NCBI GenBank assembly: GCA_902538185.1
Contig: CACBED010000002.1
Span: 1-58,958, forward strand
DNA: 58,958 nucleotides
Source: an uncultured OCS116 cluster bacterium
GTDB taxonomy: Bacteria > Pseudomonadota > Alphaproteobacteria > Rhizobiales > TMED25
Direction: 5' to 3'
The position numbers and the translations under genes are program-made. Positions 44,785-55,491 of this stretch are shown one piece after another. How positions within the stretch are numbered: position 1 is the first letter of the stretch; every line of letters begins with the position of its first letter. The notes beneath the pieces were generated by a model. The model ran no database searches and was not told the origin of the DNA. It saw nothing but the letters and a program-made list of their open reading frames with translations.

Positions 44785-45960
44785 ATGAAAATATCAGCTA
44801 TAATTTGTGCAGCCGGTGATGGGAATAGGTTAAATAGCTCTAAACCTACCCCGAAACAATATTTGGTTGTAAATGGAAAGACCATTATTGAATACTCCAT
44901 CGATAAGTTCTTAGAACTTGAAATTATTGAAAATATAGTAATTGCAATAAATTCAAGTCACACAGAATATATCCACAACATAATCAAGAAGGATGCTTAT
45001 AAAGATAAAGTTTTTATAATTAATGGCTCAAACACAAGGTTAAAGTCTGTTATGAAAGGCTTGGAGTATCTTAGCGCATCTGGAACAACACACGTTTTCA
45101 TTCATGATGCTGCAAGACCAAATTTTTCTTCTAGTTTACCTAATAATCTAATCATAGCAGCAAAAGGCCATGATGGATCAATACCAATAATAGAAGCTTC
45201 AAATACAATTAAGCAGTTAAAAAATGAAAAATTAAAAACGCTTGATCGATCGACCATTATTGAGTCGCAAACCCCACAATTTTTTGAATTTAAGGCAATA
45301 TATAATTCATACAGAAATCTAGCCAAACTAACCACTGGTGTTAATCATGTAACTGATGATGCGCAAGTAGCAGAATTAGCTGGGCTTAAAGTAAACACCT
45401 TTAAAGATAATAAAAAGAATTATAAAATAACTATATACGATGATTTAGATCGTTTTAAAATGGAAAGTGAAAATATGTCTTCTTCAAGAGTTGGGATTGG
45501 TTTTGATGTGCACAAGTTTGGTGAAGGTCATAATATTCGAATATTCGGTGTTAATATTCCTTTCAATAAAACACTAGTAGGACACTCAGATGCAGATGTT
45601 GGCCTTCATGCTATAACTGATGCAATATATGGCTCAATTGGCTCTGACGATATTGGATCTCACTTTAATCCAGCAGATGAGAGGTGGCAGGGAGCAGACT
45701 CAAAAATATTCCTAGATCACTCACTATTGAAATTAGAAGAATTTGGAGGAAAGATTCTAAATATCGATCTAGTTGTCATTGCAGAGGAGCCGAATATTAA
45801 TGCATATAAGAATGCTATAAAAAAAGAGCTATCAGGGCTATTAAAGATTGATGTGTCTAATATAGGTCTAAAAGCTACGACAACAGAAAAATTAGGTTTT
45901 ACTGGCAGAAAGGAAGGAATTGCTGTACAAACTATTGTTAACATATCGGTCATGAAATGA
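44785..45960 (+). CDS. ispDF: Bifunctional IspD/IspF isoprenoid enzyme
   Basis: The 391-residue fusion has an N-terminal 2-C-methylerythritol 4-phosphate cytidylyltransferase (ICAAGDGNRLNSSKPTPKQY, FIHDAARPNF, VTDDAQVAE). The C-terminal half is a MECDP synthase (RVGIGFDVHKF metal-binding DxH, LVGHSDADVGLHAITDAIYG, KATTTEKLGFTGRKEG). It catalyses two non-adjacent steps of the MEP pathway. The fusion is typical of alphaproteobacteria. The stop overlaps the pncC start by four bases (ATGA). Confidence 0.96.
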   Translation: MKISAIICAAGDGNRLNSSKPTPKQYLVVNGKTIIEYSIDKFLELEIIENIVIAINSSHTEYIHNIIKKDAYKDKVFIINGSNTRLKSVMKGLEYLSASGTTHVFIHDAARPNFSSSLPNNLIIAAKGHDGSIPIIEASNTIKQLKNEKLKTLDRSTIIESQTPQFFEFKAIYNSYRNLAKLTTGVNHVTDDAQVAELAGLKVNTFKDNKKNYKITIYDDLDRFKMESENMSSSRVGIGFDVHKFGEGHNIRIFGVNIPFNKTLVGHSDADVGLHAITDAIYGSIGSDDIGSHFNPADERWQGADSKIFLDHSLLKLEEFGGKILNIDLVVIAEEPNINAYKNAIKKELSGLLKIDVSNIGLKATTTEKLGFTGRKEGIAVQTIVNISVMK

Positions 45961-46448
45961 AACAATTAACCCAATCAGCCATAAATCTAATAGAAATATG
46001 TAAGCAGAAAAATCTCAAAATTGGTTCGGCTGAGTCTTGTACTGGAGGACTTATATCTTCAACAATAACATCAATTTCAGGTTCTTCCGAAGTTTATGAG
46101 TTGGGCTATGTGACGTATTCTAATCAGTCAAAGATTGATTTATTAAAAGTTAATTATAGAGATATTCAGGATTATGGTGCGGTAAGTAGAGAGGTGTGTT
46201 CACAAATGTCATCTAATATAATATCTCTACATCCAAATATTAACCTCTCTATCGCTGTCTCAGGTATTGCAGGGCCAAAAAGTGACGATACAAAAAAAGA
46301 AGTTGGACTCGTTTATATTTCTGTATCACTGAATAAAGAAACCCTGTGTAAAGAATATAAGTTTGGTGAAATTGGAAGAGATAATGTAAGGCTTAATACA
46401 TCCATTAAAGCATTTGAGATCTCATACGGGTTAGTCGATCAACTATAA
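45957..46448 (+). CDS. pncC: CinA C-terminal domain / nicotinamide-nucleotide amidohydrolase
   Basis: The 163-residue stand-alone CinA C-terminal domain shows SAESCTGGLISSTITSISGSSEVYELGYVTYSN and later VSGIAGPKSDDTKKEVGLVY. PncC deamidates nicotinamide mononucleotide in NAD recycling. The start overlaps the ispDF stop by four bases. The 3' end overlaps the convergent COQ10-like gene by ten bases, so both genes lack a spacer for a terminator. Confidence 0.9.
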   Translation: MKQLTQSAINLIEICKQKNLKIGSAESCTGGLISSTITSISGSSEVYELGYVTYSNQSKIDLLKVNYRDIQDYGAVSREVCSQMSSNIISLHPNINLSIAVSGIAGPKSDDTKKEVGLVYISVSLNKETLCKEYKFGEIGRDNVRLNTSIKAFEISYGLVDQL

Positions 46449-46897
46449 AGCTTATTTGCCCGGCTTTCAAACGCAAAAATATATTTACTGAATACCCTTT
46501 CAAACATTAAATTAATAACTTTCCCTGTTAATGAATTTTTTGCTATAAAATCGATCTCAAATAAAATTTCTGAACCATTTTCAATATCAATAAATTGCCA
46601 ATAGTTATTCAACTTACGGAATGGACCGTCGCTGTTTACAACTTCAATTGTAAATTTATTCTTATTCAAGATGATGTGGGATGTAAAAGATTCATTTAAA
46701 AAACCATATCCAACCTCCATAATTGCATCAATATAAATTATATCTCCATCTTTTCTTCTTTTTAACACCTTAAGCGACTTGCAGGCCGGTACAAAATATG
46801 GATAACTCTCAATATCTGAGACCAAGGCATACATTTCATTTGCACTATATCGCACTGTTCTTGAGAGTTTTTTTGACTTCATCAAACTATGTAGCAT
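46439..46897 (-). CDS. COQ10/RatA-like START-domain polyketide cyclase protein
   Basis: The 152-residue protein has the coenzyme Q-binding COQ10/RatA pattern: [27 protein letters not shown], then [31 protein letters not shown] and the closing [16 protein letters not shown]. It probably binds ubiquinone or another hydrophobic ligand. The track start at 47041 runs 48 codons into lipA. ATG 46897 ([11 protein letters not shown]) overlaps the lipA stop by 11 bases; ATG 46882 (MKSKKL), four bases after it, matches typical N-termini and is an alternative. It regularly follows lipA in alphaproteobacteria. Confidence 0.87.
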   Translation of the reverse strand: MLHSLMKSKKLSRTVRYSANEMYALVSDIESYPYFVPACKSLKVLKRRKDGDIIYIDAIMEVGYGFLNESFTSHIILNKNKFTIEVVNSDGPFRKLNNYWQFIDIENGSEILFEIDFIAKNSLTGKVINLMFERVFSKYIFAFESRANKLYS

Positions 46898-47828
46898 TTT
46901 TAAGTTTGATAAAATCCTCATCCGCATGAAAAGATGAACGCGTAAAAGGACTTGCAGAAACCATCTTGAAACCTTTTGATTTTGCAATTGATGCGTAGCT
47001 TTCAAAAATGTCAGGGCGCACGTACTCCATAACTTTTGCATGTTTTGTCGTTGGTTGTAGATATTGACCTATTGTTATAAAATCGACATTTGCAGAAATC
47101 ATATCGTCCATCACCTGCAAAACCTCTTCTCTTTTTTCACCTAAGCCAACCATTATTCCAGACTTTGTAAATATTGAATTATCCCTATTTTTTATTTCTT
47201 TCAATAAATTCAATGAATGAAAGTATCGAGCGCCAGGTCGGATGCTCAGATACAATGAAGGAACCGTCTCAAGGTTATGATTAAAGACATCCGGCTTTTG
47301 CTTCATTAAGATATCAATTGCTCTATCTTTCCTTAAAAAATCTGGTGTTAAAATCTCAATTGTCGTAGATGGAGATATCTTTCTAATATTAGCTATGACA
47401 TCTACAAAATGTTGTGCTCCACCATCTTCCAGATCATCTCTGTCAACTGAGGTTATGACAACGTGCCTGAGATCCATTTTTTTTACTGCGTTCGCGACAG
47501 ATAATGCCTCATTTTGATCAATGGGCTCTGGTATCCCAGTTTTAACATTACAAAAGGAGCAGGCACGGGTACAAGTGTCGCCCAGTATCATAAAAGTTGC
47601 ATGTTTCTTATCCCAACAATCCGATACATTTGGACAAGCCGCTTCTTGGCAAACCGTTACAAGATTATTCTCCTTGATAATTTTATGTGTTTCAAGATAG
47701 TTAGCTGAATTCCTATATCTGACTTTAATCCAAGACGGTTTCTTCCCGCTTGGGTTTGGTGATTTATTACGAAATTGTGGATGACGTAATTTAACTGGCT
47801 GATTAAATTTATTTATTATATTTACCAT
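46887..47828 (-). CDS. lipA: Lipoyl synthase
   Basis: The 313-residue radical SAM enzyme has the LipA auxiliary cluster motif [13 protein letters not shown], the radical SAM motif [10 protein letters not shown] and the C-terminal RSSFHADE with the Ser ligand. It inserts two sulphurs into octanoyl groups on lipoyl domains, here those of PdhB and PdhC encoded just upstream. It starts two bases after lpd on the same strand. Confidence 0.96.
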   Translation of the reverse strand: MVNIINKFNQPVKLRHPQFRNKSPNPSGKKPSWIKVRYRNSANYLETHKIIKENNLVTVCQEAACPNVSDCWDKKHATFMILGDTCTRACSFCNVKTGIPEPIDQNEALSVANAVKKMDLRHVVITSVDRDDLEDGGAQHFVDVIANIRKISPSTTIEILTPDFLRKDRAIDILMKQKPDVFNHNLETVPSLYLSIRPGARYFHSLNLLKEIKNRDNSIFTKSGIMVGLGEKREEVLQVMDDMISANVDFITIGQYLQPTTKHAKVMEYVRPDIFESYASIAKSKGFKMVSASPFTRSSFHADEDFIKLKNAT

Positions 47829-47830
47829 AA

Positions 47831-49228
47831 TTATTTGTAATGAATTGGAATATCATATGCGCTGAGAACAGCTTCATGCATTGACTCTGAAATCGTTGGG
47901 TGAGGAAATATTGTATTTATAATATCTTCTTCGGTACCCTCCATATTTTTTGCAATAGCATAACCATGAATTAGCTCCGTAACACCGTCCCCAATCATGT
48001 GCGCACCAAGCAGTTCACCGGTAGTACTCTCATATATTACTTTCACGAAACCTGTATCATTCGAGATCGCCTTGGCCTTCCCATTTGCAATTAACGGGAA
48101 TTTACCAACTTTAACGGAGCTGTACTTATTTTTTGCTTCATTTTCGGAAAGTCCGATTGATGCAATTTGTGGTGAAGAATATACACATCCAGGTATGTTA
48201 GCCTTTTCAATTGTATGTGTCTGGATGCCCGATATATGCTCCGCTGCAATTATGCCCTCATGAGATGCTTTATGAGCCAACCACGGCGCCCCTGCAACAT
48301 CGCCAATTGCGTAGATATTTTTTACATTTGTTTGCATAAACTCGTTTGTTGAAATGTGACCATCACTAACATTTATACTATTATGCTCTAAACCAATATC
48401 TTCAATATTGCCAGTTATTCCAACAGCCATTACGACTTTATCAGCATTCAGTTTGCTACGCTTCTTATTACTATTATGTATCAACTCTAAATTTAGGGTA
48501 TTCCTACTTTTTATTATAGAGTCCACATAGGAACCTAAGTGAAATTTTATGCCTTGTTTCTCAAATTCAGCCTTAGCATACTCGGATACCTCTTCATCCT
48601 CATTCGGAAGAATTCTATCAGCTAGCTCTACTAGATCCACGTTAACCCCTATCGCGTTATAAAAATTAGCAAATTCTATTCCAATTGCTCCTGATCCAAT
48701 CACAACAATTGATTTCGGCATCTTATCTGGCACCATTGCTTGTTTATAAGACCAAACATCTTCGCTAAAGTTTATACCAGGTAATTCTTTTGGGCGTGCA
48801 CCAGTTGAAATAATAATATTATTTGTTGATATAATAGTTTCTTTTTTATCAGATTGAACCTTGATCGTGTTGTTATCTATGATATGGCCATATCCAGTAA
48901 TTAAATCAATTTTATTCTTTTTTAATAGGTAACCAATACCTTGAGAGAGGTCATTAGCCACTCCACGAGATCGATCAATAATATTGTTAAAATTAAAGCT
49001 TACATTTTCAGCCGTTACTCCATAATAATCTGACTTTTTCATGGTGGAATAAACTTCTGATGATTTCAAAAGTGCCTTTGTTGGTATGCAGCCCCAATTT
49101 AGACAAATACCACCAAGTTTATCTTTTTCAATTATTGCTGTCTTGTGTCCCAATTGAGCAGAACGGATTGCTGCGACATAGCCTCCGGGGCCGGAGCCAA
49201 TAATGGTTACATCATATTTTAAATCCAT
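47831..49228 (-). CDS. lpd: Dihydrolipoamide dehydrogenase (E3)
   Basis: The 465-residue flavoprotein has FAD motif [19 protein letters not shown], redox disulphide [16 protein letters not shown] motif [34 protein letters not shown] and the catalytic C-terminal [13 protein letters not shown]. It reoxidises lipoyl groups of the pyruvate dehydrogenase complex with NAD. It follows pdhC by 20 bases and belongs to the pdhABC-lpd-lipA operon. Confidence 0.96.
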   Translation of the reverse strand: MDLKYDVTIIGSGPGGYVAAIRSAQLGHKTAIIEKDKLGGICLNWGCIPTKALLKSSEVYSTMKKSDYYGVTAENVSFNFNNIIDRSRGVANDLSQGIGYLLKKNKIDLITGYGHIIDNNTIKVQSDKKETIISTNNIIISTGARPKELPGINFSEDVWSYKQAMVPDKMPKSIVVIGSGAIGIEFANFYNAIGVNVDLVELADRILPNEDEEVSEYAKAEFEKQGIKFHLGSYVDSIIKSRNTLNLELIHNSNKKRSKLNADKVVMAVGITGNIEDIGLEHNSINVSDGHISTNEFMQTNVKNIYAIGDVAGAPWLAHKASHEGIIAAEHISGIQTHTIEKANIPGCVYSSPQIASIGLSENEAKNKYSSVKVGKFPLIANGKAKAISNDTGFVKVIYESTTGELLGAHMIGDGVTELIHGYAIAKNMEGTEEDIINTIFPHPTISESMHEAVLSAYDIPIHYK

Positions 49229-49248
49229 TTAACTTTCCATGTGATAAT

Positions 49249-50595
49249 TTATAGTAACATAAGGTTTGGGTTTTCAATTAGTCGCTTCATGAATGCAAGA
49301 AATTTTGCACCAACTGCCCCATCAATTAATCTGTGATCAGCAGTAAGTGTTATAGAAATTAGTTCATCTATATTCACAGCATCGTCAATTATAACTGGAA
49401 CTTTCCGTGATGCTCCAATTGATAGTATTGATGATTGCGGCGGATTAATGATTGATGTGAAACTCTTAATGCCATATGAACCAAGGTTTGAAATTGAAAT
49501 TGTCCCACCTTGATATTCCGATGGGATTAATCTCTTCTCTCGAGCCCTTGAAATAAGATCTTGAATTTCAGTACTAATTTTGTGCAGTCCTTTATTTTCA
49601 ACATTCCTTATGATTGGTGTGATCAGCCCATTCTCTATCGCAACAGCTAAGCCGATATCCGTTGAATTATATGAATGGATTTGATCTCCTTCCCATGATG
49701 CATTTACCTCTGGCGTATGCAACATCGCCATTGAGGTTATTTTAATTAAAAAATGATTGAATGATAATTTTATTTCATCAAGCATATCATCATTCATTTT
49801 TTTTCTCACTTCGTTTAGCTTCTTTATACTTGCGTCAATATTTAGCGTGTATGAGGGTATCGTTGAGTTTGACTGCTGTAATCGTTCTGCGATAACTGAT
49901 CTCATCGTGTCTATCGGTGTCGCAGTATAATTTAAATTATTACCTTCATTTATTATATCAGCCTTTGTTAATGGACTGCTATCTTCAAGTCTCAGCCCGG
50001 ACTCCAAACTTACACCGCTTTCAAGTTTTAAATTATTTCCAACGCTTGTCTGTGTGGACACATTGTCGTCAGGGTTATGGGCCTCAACGTCTTTCTTGAG
50101 TATTCTACCGTTTGGACCTGTTCCACGAATATCTGTGAGCTCTATACCGTTATCTTCGGCAATCCTTTTTGCGATGGGGCTTATAAATATTCTATTTCCA
50201 TCATCGATATCAGTCTCTTTTATGTCAATTTCGTTGACCAATTCTCGAACCACATCTTCACCGCTCTCTTCATCTATGATAGAATTTTCATTATCATCTG
50301 TTGCTTCCATATTCGTGTTGTTACTTGTATCCAAATCTTCAATGGTATCATTTTCAGACTCCAGTATTATGGCTATTGGCTCATTAACTTTTACATCAAC
50401 AGAACCTTCTGCAATCAGTATTTTTCCTAAAATACCCTCGTCCGCTGACTCAAATTCCATTACGGCCTTATCTGTCTCAATTTCAGCAATGATATCACCG
50501 GATAATATCTGATCACCCTCTGCCTTATGCCACTTAACAATATTACCCATTTCCATTGTTGGAGATAATGCTGGCATATAAATAGTTATTGACAT
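49249..50595 (-). CDS. pdhC: Pyruvate dehydrogenase E2, dihydrolipoamide acetyltransferase
   Basis: The 448-residue protein has one N-terminal lipoyl domain (EIETDKAVMEFES with the lipoyl Lys), an acidic linker, a peripheral subunit-binding domain (ISPIAKRIAEDNGIELTDIRG-type segment) and the catalytic domain. The active-site motif is TADHRLIDGAVGAKF (HxxxDG). It transfers acetyl groups to CoA. It follows pdhB by 10 bases and precedes lpd. The linker is rich in Asp, Glu and Asn rather than Ala-Pro, in keeping with the AT-rich genome. Confidence 0.95.
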   Translation of the reverse strand: MSITIYMPALSPTMEMGNIVKWHKAEGDQILSGDIIAEIETDKAVMEFESADEGILGKILIAEGSVDVKVNEPIAIILESENDTIEDLDTSNNTNMEATDDNENSIIDEESGEDVVRELVNEIDIKETDIDDGNRIFISPIAKRIAEDNGIELTDIRGTGPNGRILKKDVEAHNPDDNVSTQTSVGNNLKLESGVSLESGLRLEDSSPLTKADIINEGNNLNYTATPIDTMRSVIAERLQQSNSTIPSYTLNIDASIKKLNEVRKKMNDDMLDEIKLSFNHFLIKITSMAMLHTPEVNASWEGDQIHSYNSTDIGLAVAIENGLITPIIRNVENKGLHKISTEIQDLISRAREKRLIPSEYQGGTISISNLGSYGIKSFTSIINPPQSSILSIGASRKVPVIIDDAVNIDELISITLTADHRLIDGAVGAKFLAFMKRLIENPNLMLL

Positions 50596-50605
50596 TTGTA
50601 GCTCC

Positions 50606-51925
50606 TTATTTGACTAAACTTTCAACAATCTTGATCAATTCATCTTCTGATGGCAATGCTAAATTCTCTAAATTCTCTGCGTATGGCATTGGAACGTCTT
50701 TACCTGTAAGGCGTAAAACAGGGGCATCAAGCCAGTCAAAAGCATTTTCCATTATCACAGATGTAATTTCCGATGATACCCCGGATTGTGACCAACCTTG
50801 TTCAACAACAACACATTTATTTGTTTTCCGTATTGAACTGATAATTGCTTTCGTATCTAGTGGTTTAATCGTTCTTAAATCAAGAACCTCACAATCGATA
50901 TTTTTATTGGCTAATTTTTTTGATGCTTCAAGACACATTTTTAGTGAAATGGAATGGGAAATTAAGGTTATATCAGAGCCTTCCTTGAGTATTTTTGCCT
51001 TCCCAATTGGAATTATATCATCATTATCATCGATCATCGGCTCTTGCTCAGAGTATAAGATCTCATTTTCAAGAAAGATGACTGGATTTGGATCTCTGAT
51101 GGCAGCCTTGAGCAGTCCCTTATGATCTCTTGCAGAGAAAGGTGATATAACTTTTAGCCCCGGTATATGTGAAAACCAAGCCGTTAAATCTTGACTGTGC
51201 TGCGCGGCAACTCTTGCTGCCGCTCCATTTGGTCCACGAAATACTATTGGGCAGTTTAGTTGTCCACCGCCCATATAAAGTGTTTTAGCCGCTGAATTGA
51301 TTATATGATCCATTGCCTGAAGAGAAAAATTAAAAGTCATAAATTCTACAACAGGTTTTAATCCAGAAAAAGATGCCCCGATTGCTAAACCTGCAAAACC
51401 ATTTTCGGTAATAGGAGTATCGATTACTCTTGAAGCGCCAAATTCCTGAAGCAAACCCTGAGTTACTTTATAGGCACCCTGATATTCAGCTACTTCTTCG
51501 CCCATCACGAATACATTCTTGTCACTTCGCATCTCTTCAGCAATAGCGTCCCTGATGGCCTCTCGAACCGATATCTTGTCTTGTTTTTTGTCTTGATCAA
51601 TGACTCGGTCTTTTGTGATTTTCTTCTTAGGTTGATCATCTATAGTATTCGTGAATAACTTCCCTTTGAGTTTTTCTGTAGTACTATTTGTTTCAATTAT
51701 TGCTATGGGTGTTTTAACTGCTATTTGATCTTGACCATTTTCGACCAGAAACTCAGATATGATACCTTCAATTTGACTTTCAACTTCCATTGATGCTTTA
51801 TCGGTTTCTATTTCAGCAATTGGGTCACCAATTTTTAGCTGATCACCGACTTTTACAAGCCACTTTGTTAAGGTACCTTCAGTCATACTGGGTGACATTG
51901 CGGGCATGTAAATTTCAGTTTTCAT
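50606..51925 (-). CDS. pdhB: Pyruvate dehydrogenase E1 beta with N-terminal lipoyl domain
   Basis: The 439-residue fusion has an N-terminal lipoyl domain (residues 1-80, [13 protein letters not shown]), a Lys-rich linker, and the transketolase-type E1 beta domain ([32 protein letters not shown], split across the ThDP region; C-terminal [11 protein letters not shown]). The lipoyl-E1 beta fusion is characteristic of alphaproteobacterial PdhB. It forms the E1 tetramer with PdhA. It is eight bases after the pdhA stop. Confidence 0.96.
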   Translation of the reverse strand: MKTEIYMPAMSPSMTEGTLTKWLVKVGDQLKIGDPIAEIETDKASMEVESQIEGIISEFLVENGQDQIAVKTPIAIIETNSTTEKLKGKLFTNTIDDQPKKKITKDRVIDQDKKQDKISVREAIRDAIAEEMRSDKNVFVMGEEVAEYQGAYKVTQGLLQEFGASRVIDTPITENGFAGLAIGASFSGLKPVVEFMTFNFSLQAMDHIINSAAKTLYMGGGQLNCPIVFRGPNGAAARVAAQHSQDLTAWFSHIPGLKVISPFSARDHKGLLKAAIRDPNPVIFLENEILYSEQEPMIDDNDDIIPIGKAKILKEGSDITLISHSISLKMCLEASKKLANKNIDCEVLDLRTIKPLDTKAIISSIRKTNKCVVVEQGWSQSGVSSEITSVIMENAFDWLDAPVLRLTGKDVPMPYAENLENLALPSEDELIKIVESLVK

Positions 51926-51933
51926 TACAAATC

Positions 51934-52923
51934 CTATTGGTAGACATCAACAAACAACTCAGACGAATCAGGTAATGGACTATCTGCGGCAAATTGAGCT
52001 GATTGATCAACTATTTGCTTGATTTCAGCATTTAATAATTGTAATTTCTCTTCTGTAAGATAGCTATTCTCGATTATTGAATTCTTAAGGCTCTCTATTG
52101 GGTCAGAGTGATCTCTTACCTCTTTTACCTCATCGCGAGTCCTATATTGCGCAGGATCAGACATTGAATGACCCCTGTACCTATATGTAAGCATTTCTAA
52201 TATGTATGGTCCTTCATTATTTCTAACTTTTGTTACAGCCCTTCTTCCAGCATCTATAACAGACTCAATATCCATGCCATTAACCTGCTCACCTTCAATC
52301 CCAAAACTTATTCCCCTTTGGGATAAATCTTTCTGAGCTGATGAACGTTGCACTGAAGTTCCCATTGCATACCTATTATTTTCTATTACATAAATACAGG
52401 GGAGTTCCCATAATTTAGCCATATTAAAACTTTCATATACCTGACCTTGATTAGCTGCACCATCACCAAAATAAGTCAGGGTAATAGCTTTATTTTTTTT
52501 ATATTTGTTTGAAAATGCCAAACCAGTACCGAGTGGAACAGACGCACCAACAATACCATGTCCACCAAAAAAATTTGCTTCTTTTGAAAACATATGCATT
52601 GAGCCGCCTTTTCCTTTCGAATAACCGTCTGCTCGACCGTAAAGTTCTGCCATAACGCCATTTGGACTCATGCCACAAGCTAGCATATGTCCATGATCTC
52701 GATAAGTGGTGATAACCTGATCACCCTCTCTAATACACATTTGTAGACCCACAACAACAGCTTCCTGCCCTATATATAGATGACAGAAACCCCCTATTTG
52801 ACCAAGCCCATATGACTGCCCGGCTTTTTCCTCGAATCTTCTAATTAAAAGCATCCTCTTGTATGCTTCAATTGCATCAGATTTAGATAGTTTTCTGTTG
52901 GTTTTTTTAGTTCTATTTATCAT
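51934..52923 (-). CDS. pdhA: Pyruvate dehydrogenase E1 alpha
   Basis: The 329-residue ThDP enzyme has [21 protein letters not shown], the ThDP motif [19 protein letters not shown] (GDG...N) and the phosphorylation-loop-like [15 protein letters not shown]. It decarboxylates pyruvate with PdhB. It is the first pdh gene; the 98-base gap before it holds a probable hairpin. Confidence 0.96.
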   Translation of the reverse strand: MINRTKKTNRKLSKSDAIEAYKRMLLIRRFEEKAGQSYGLGQIGGFCHLYIGQEAVVVGLQMCIREGDQVITTYRDHGHMLACGMSPNGVMAELYGRADGYSKGKGGSMHMFSKEANFFGGHGIVGASVPLGTGLAFSNKYKKNKAITLTYFGDGAANQGQVYESFNMAKLWELPCIYVIENNRYAMGTSVQRSSAQKDLSQRGISFGIEGEQVNGMDIESVIDAGRRAVTKVRNNEGPYILEMLTYRYRGHSMSDPAQYRTRDEVKEVRDHSDPIESLKNSIIENSYLTEEKLQLLNAEIKQIVDQSAQFAADSPLPDSSELFVDVYQ

Positions 52924-52983
52924 AAAGAAAGTACTTAATGTTTATATTATACATATATAATTATTACAAATATACAAAATTGG

Positions 52984-53012
52984 CAAAAATTAGAATGATC
53001 GTTCGAATTTTG
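52984..53012 (-). terminator. Possible hairpin between ftsB and pdhA
   Basis: On the minus strand CAAAATTCGAA pairs with TTCTAATTTTTG around CGATCA, with one mismatch and one bulged base. It lies 10 bases after the ftsB stop and 61 before pdhA. It could end kdsA-eno-ftsB transcripts ahead of a separate pdh promoter. The stem is AT-rich, so confidence is low. Confidence 0.35.
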
Positions 53013-53021
53013 TTAATTAAA

Positions 53022-53324
53022 TTACTTAACTATAATAATTTCTTCCGGGTGTGCATAATATAATATCTTTTTTGCTTTCTCTTGTAACATATCAGCGTCT
53101 ATATTTTTCTCTAATAGAGATATATGTTTTTCCAACAAAAGCCTTTCCTCTTTTACCCCGGCCAAATCAGCATGTAATTCATTTAACTGACTTTTGAGAA
53201 CTGCATTTTTAGACAGACCCGAGTCGCCTATAAAAGTGTGATAGGAAATATACCCGAGAAAAAAAACTAACAATAATGGCAGCAGCAACTTTAAGGCATA
53301 TTTTTTTAATCTAAGCACTAGCAT
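53022..53324 (-). CDS. ftsB: FtsB/DivIC-type septum formation initiator
   Basis: The 100-residue bitopic protein has a short basic N-terminus, one TM helix (LLLPLLLVFFLGYISYHTF) and a periplasmic coiled coil (LKSQLNELHADLAGVKEERLLLEKHI, with leucine heptads) ending AKKILYYAHPEEIIIV. This is the FtsB pattern. It bridges FtsL and FtsQ at the division site. Location between eno and pdhA is the standard alphaproteobacterial arrangement. Confidence 0.9.
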   Translation of the reverse strand: MLVLRLKKYALKLLLPLLLVFFLGYISYHTFIGDSGLSKNAVLKSQLNELHADLAGVKEERLLLEKHISLLEKNIDADMLQEKAKKILYYAHPEEIIIVK

Positions 53325-53358
53325 AAATATTTTGTATTAGATAAATTTTAAGATTTAA

Positions 53359-54639
53359 TTAAATATATTTACTAAATTCACTCAGACCGGGATAGTAACA
53401 TCTATCACCAAGCTCTTCTTCAATTCTTAATAATTGATTATATTTCGCAGTGCGATCGGATCTAGACAGGGAACCAGTTTTTATCTGACCTGCATTAGTC
53501 GCAACTGATAAATCAGCGATTGTTGTGTCTTCAGTTTCACCGGATCTATGTGATATAACACAAGAGTAATCATGGCTCTTTGCTATATCAATTGCATTTA
53601 GTGTTTCTGTAAGTGTTCCTATTTGGTTAACCTTAATGAGTATTGAATTTGCAACATCTGAATTTATTCCCTTTAAAAATCTCTGTTCGTTCGTAACAAA
53701 CAAGTCATCACCAACTAACTGACACTTACCGCCGATTGAGCTTGTTAATTTTTTCCAACCGTCCCAATCATCCTCAGACATCGCATCTTCAATTGAGATT
53801 ATTGGATAATCTTTTATTAATTGTTCATAAAAATTGATCATACCTTCAACGGTTTCTGCTTCTCCTTGAGGCTCGATTTGATATTTATCATCGTCAAAGA
53901 ATTCACTCGAGGCAGCATCTAGTGCAAGAAAAATATCTTTACCGCTGGTATAGCCAGCATCAGAAATTGACTTGATAATAATTTCTATTGCATCTCTTGC
54001 GCTCGCGAGATTTGGAGCGAAGCCACCTTCGTCACCAATAGATGTACCTAGTGATTTTAATTTGAGGTTTTCTTTCAGATATTTGAACACTTCAGCACCT
54101 GCCCTCAGAGACTCCCGGAATGAATTAAAATTAGCAGGAATTATCATAAATTCTTGTATGTTAATAGGATTATCCGCATGGGCTCCTCCATTTAAAATAT
54201 TCATCATAGGCACTGGTAATTTAAAATCTTTACTATCTGCTAGATATTCATACAGTTTTTTATTTTCATATATTGAAGCTGCTTTTGCAATTGCGATAGA
54301 TACAGCTAATATTGCATTTGCACCAAGTCTACTCTTATTTTCTGTACCATCTAAATCAACTAAAATTTTATCAATATCCGACTGGTTGAATGGACTTAAG
54401 CCAGTTAGGGACTCATTGATTTCCGTATTGATGTTATAAACAGCTTTCATTACACCCATACCTTTATATCTATCATCACCGTCCCGTAATTCTACGGCCT
54501 CATGTATTCCAGTTGAAGCTCCAGAAGGTACAGAATATCGTGACTGAACACCGTTATTTAAAATAACATCTGCTTCAACCGTAGGGTTTCCCCTACTGTC
54601 TAATATCTCACGCCCTATAATCTTTAATATTTTTGACAT
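53359..54639 (-). CDS. eno: Enolase
   Basis: The 426-residue protein shows [34 protein letters not shown], the metal ligands in [24 protein letters not shown] and [10 protein letters not shown], and the signature [15 protein letters not shown] with catalytic Lys. It converts 2-phosphoglycerate to phosphoenolpyruvate. The track start (54684) adds 15 codons that run into kdsA's end; ATG 54639 (MSKILKI) follows GGTGAAGGA. kdsA ends 13 bases upstream, and PEP made here feeds KdsA. Confidence 0.96.
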   Translation of the reverse strand: MSKILKIIGREILDSRGNPTVEADVILNNGVQSRYSVPSGASTGIHEAVELRDGDDRYKGMGVMKAVYNINTEINESLTGLSPFNQSDIDKILVDLDGTENKSRLGANAILAVSIAIAKAASIYENKKLYEYLADSKDFKLPVPMMNILNGGAHADNPINIQEFMIIPANFNSFRESLRAGAEVFKYLKENLKLKSLGTSIGDEGGFAPNLASARDAIEIIIKSISDAGYTSGKDIFLALDAASSEFFDDDKYQIEPQGEAETVEGMINFYEQLIKDYPIISIEDAMSEDDWDGWKKLTSSIGGKCQLVGDDLFVTNEQRFLKGINSDVANSILIKVNQIGTLTETLNAIDIAKSHDYSCVISHRSGETEDTTIADLSVATNAGQIKTGSLSRSDRTAKYNQLLRIEEELGDRCYYPGLSEFSKYI

Positions 54640-54652
54640 TCCTTCACCTATT

Positions 54653-55477
54653 CTAACTCTTGAAATTTTTCGATAACTTATCAAATTGTATTAACTTTTT
54701 CGCGAGCAAATGGAACTCATTTAAGTCAAGCTGATTATCTGCATCTGATATGGCTGCTGGTGGGCTGTTATGAACTTCAGCGAATACGGCTGATACACCG
54801 ATTGAAACGGCTGCAGTTGATAATGACTCTATAAATTCCTTTTGACCTCCACTACTCTCTCCACCACCAGGTAATTGGACTGAATGTGTGGCATCAAAAA
54901 TTATTGGAAAATCAAGTTTTTTCATGATTTCGATAGATCGAAAATCTACAACTAGATTGTTGTAACCAAAACTATACCCTCTTTCCGTTAGGCATATATT
55001 AGCATTGGACTGAGAAAGTATTTTTTCTGCTGAGTATTTTATATCCCATGGTGACATAAATTGAGATTTTTTAATATTCACAGGCTTCTGTGTATTTGCA
55101 GCAGCTAAAATTAAGTCTGTTTGCCTTGCAAGGAAAGCAGGTATTTGCAAAACATCGACATAATCTTTAATAATATCACACTGCTCAGGTTCATGCACAT
55201 CAGTTAATATTGGTAGACCAGTTTCTTCTTTGATTGTCTCGAATATATCCAATGAATCATCTAAACCAACACCTCTTTTTGATTTAATACTCGTTCTATT
55301 TGCTTTATCAAAAGAGCTTTTAAATATAAGTCCTACATCAAGTTCAGTTGATATTTTCTTTAAACTGCGCGCCATTGATAACGCATGTGACCTAGACTCC
55401 ATTGCACATGGACCTGCTATAAATACTAAAGGTCCATTATTTGATATTTCTAGTTTACCTATTTTTATTGAGCTCAA
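54653..55477 (-). CDS. kdsA: 2-dehydro-3-deoxyphosphooctonate aldolase (KDO-8-P synthase)
   Basis: The 274-residue DAHP/KDO8P synthase-fold enzyme has [37 protein letters not shown], the metal/active-site segments [10 protein letters not shown] and [19 protein letters not shown], and [10 protein letters not shown]. It condenses PEP with arabinose 5-phosphate for lipopolysaccharide KDO, so this is a Gram-negative with LPS. It lies 14 bases after the FbpC-like ATPase gene on the same strand. Confidence 0.96.
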   Translation of the reverse strand: MSSIKIGKLEISNNGPLVFIAGPCAMESRSHALSMARSLKKISTELDVGLIFKSSFDKANRTSIKSKRGVGLDDSLDIFETIKEETGLPILTDVHEPEQCDIIKDYVDVLQIPAFLARQTDLILAAANTQKPVNIKKSQFMSPWDIKYSAEKILSQSNANICLTERGYSFGYNNLVVDFRSIEIMKKLDFPIIFDATHSVQLPGGGESSGGQKEFIESLSTAAVSIGVSAVFAEVHNSPPAAISDADNQLDLNEFHLLAKKLIQFDKLSKNFKS

Positions 55478-55491
55478 TATGAATCTCCTTT

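Noticed and set aside
46439-47041. 200-residue version of the COQ10-like protein
   Set aside because: The extra 48 residues are lipA read in another frame. Family length and the overlap with the lipA stop support a start at 46897 or 46882.
50054-51125. Plus-strand ORFs of 152 and 178 aa (50054-50512, 50589-51125)
   Set aside because: They are antisense to pdhC and pdhB, Ser/Ile-rich with no recognisable motif, and typical shadow ORFs of well-supported genes.
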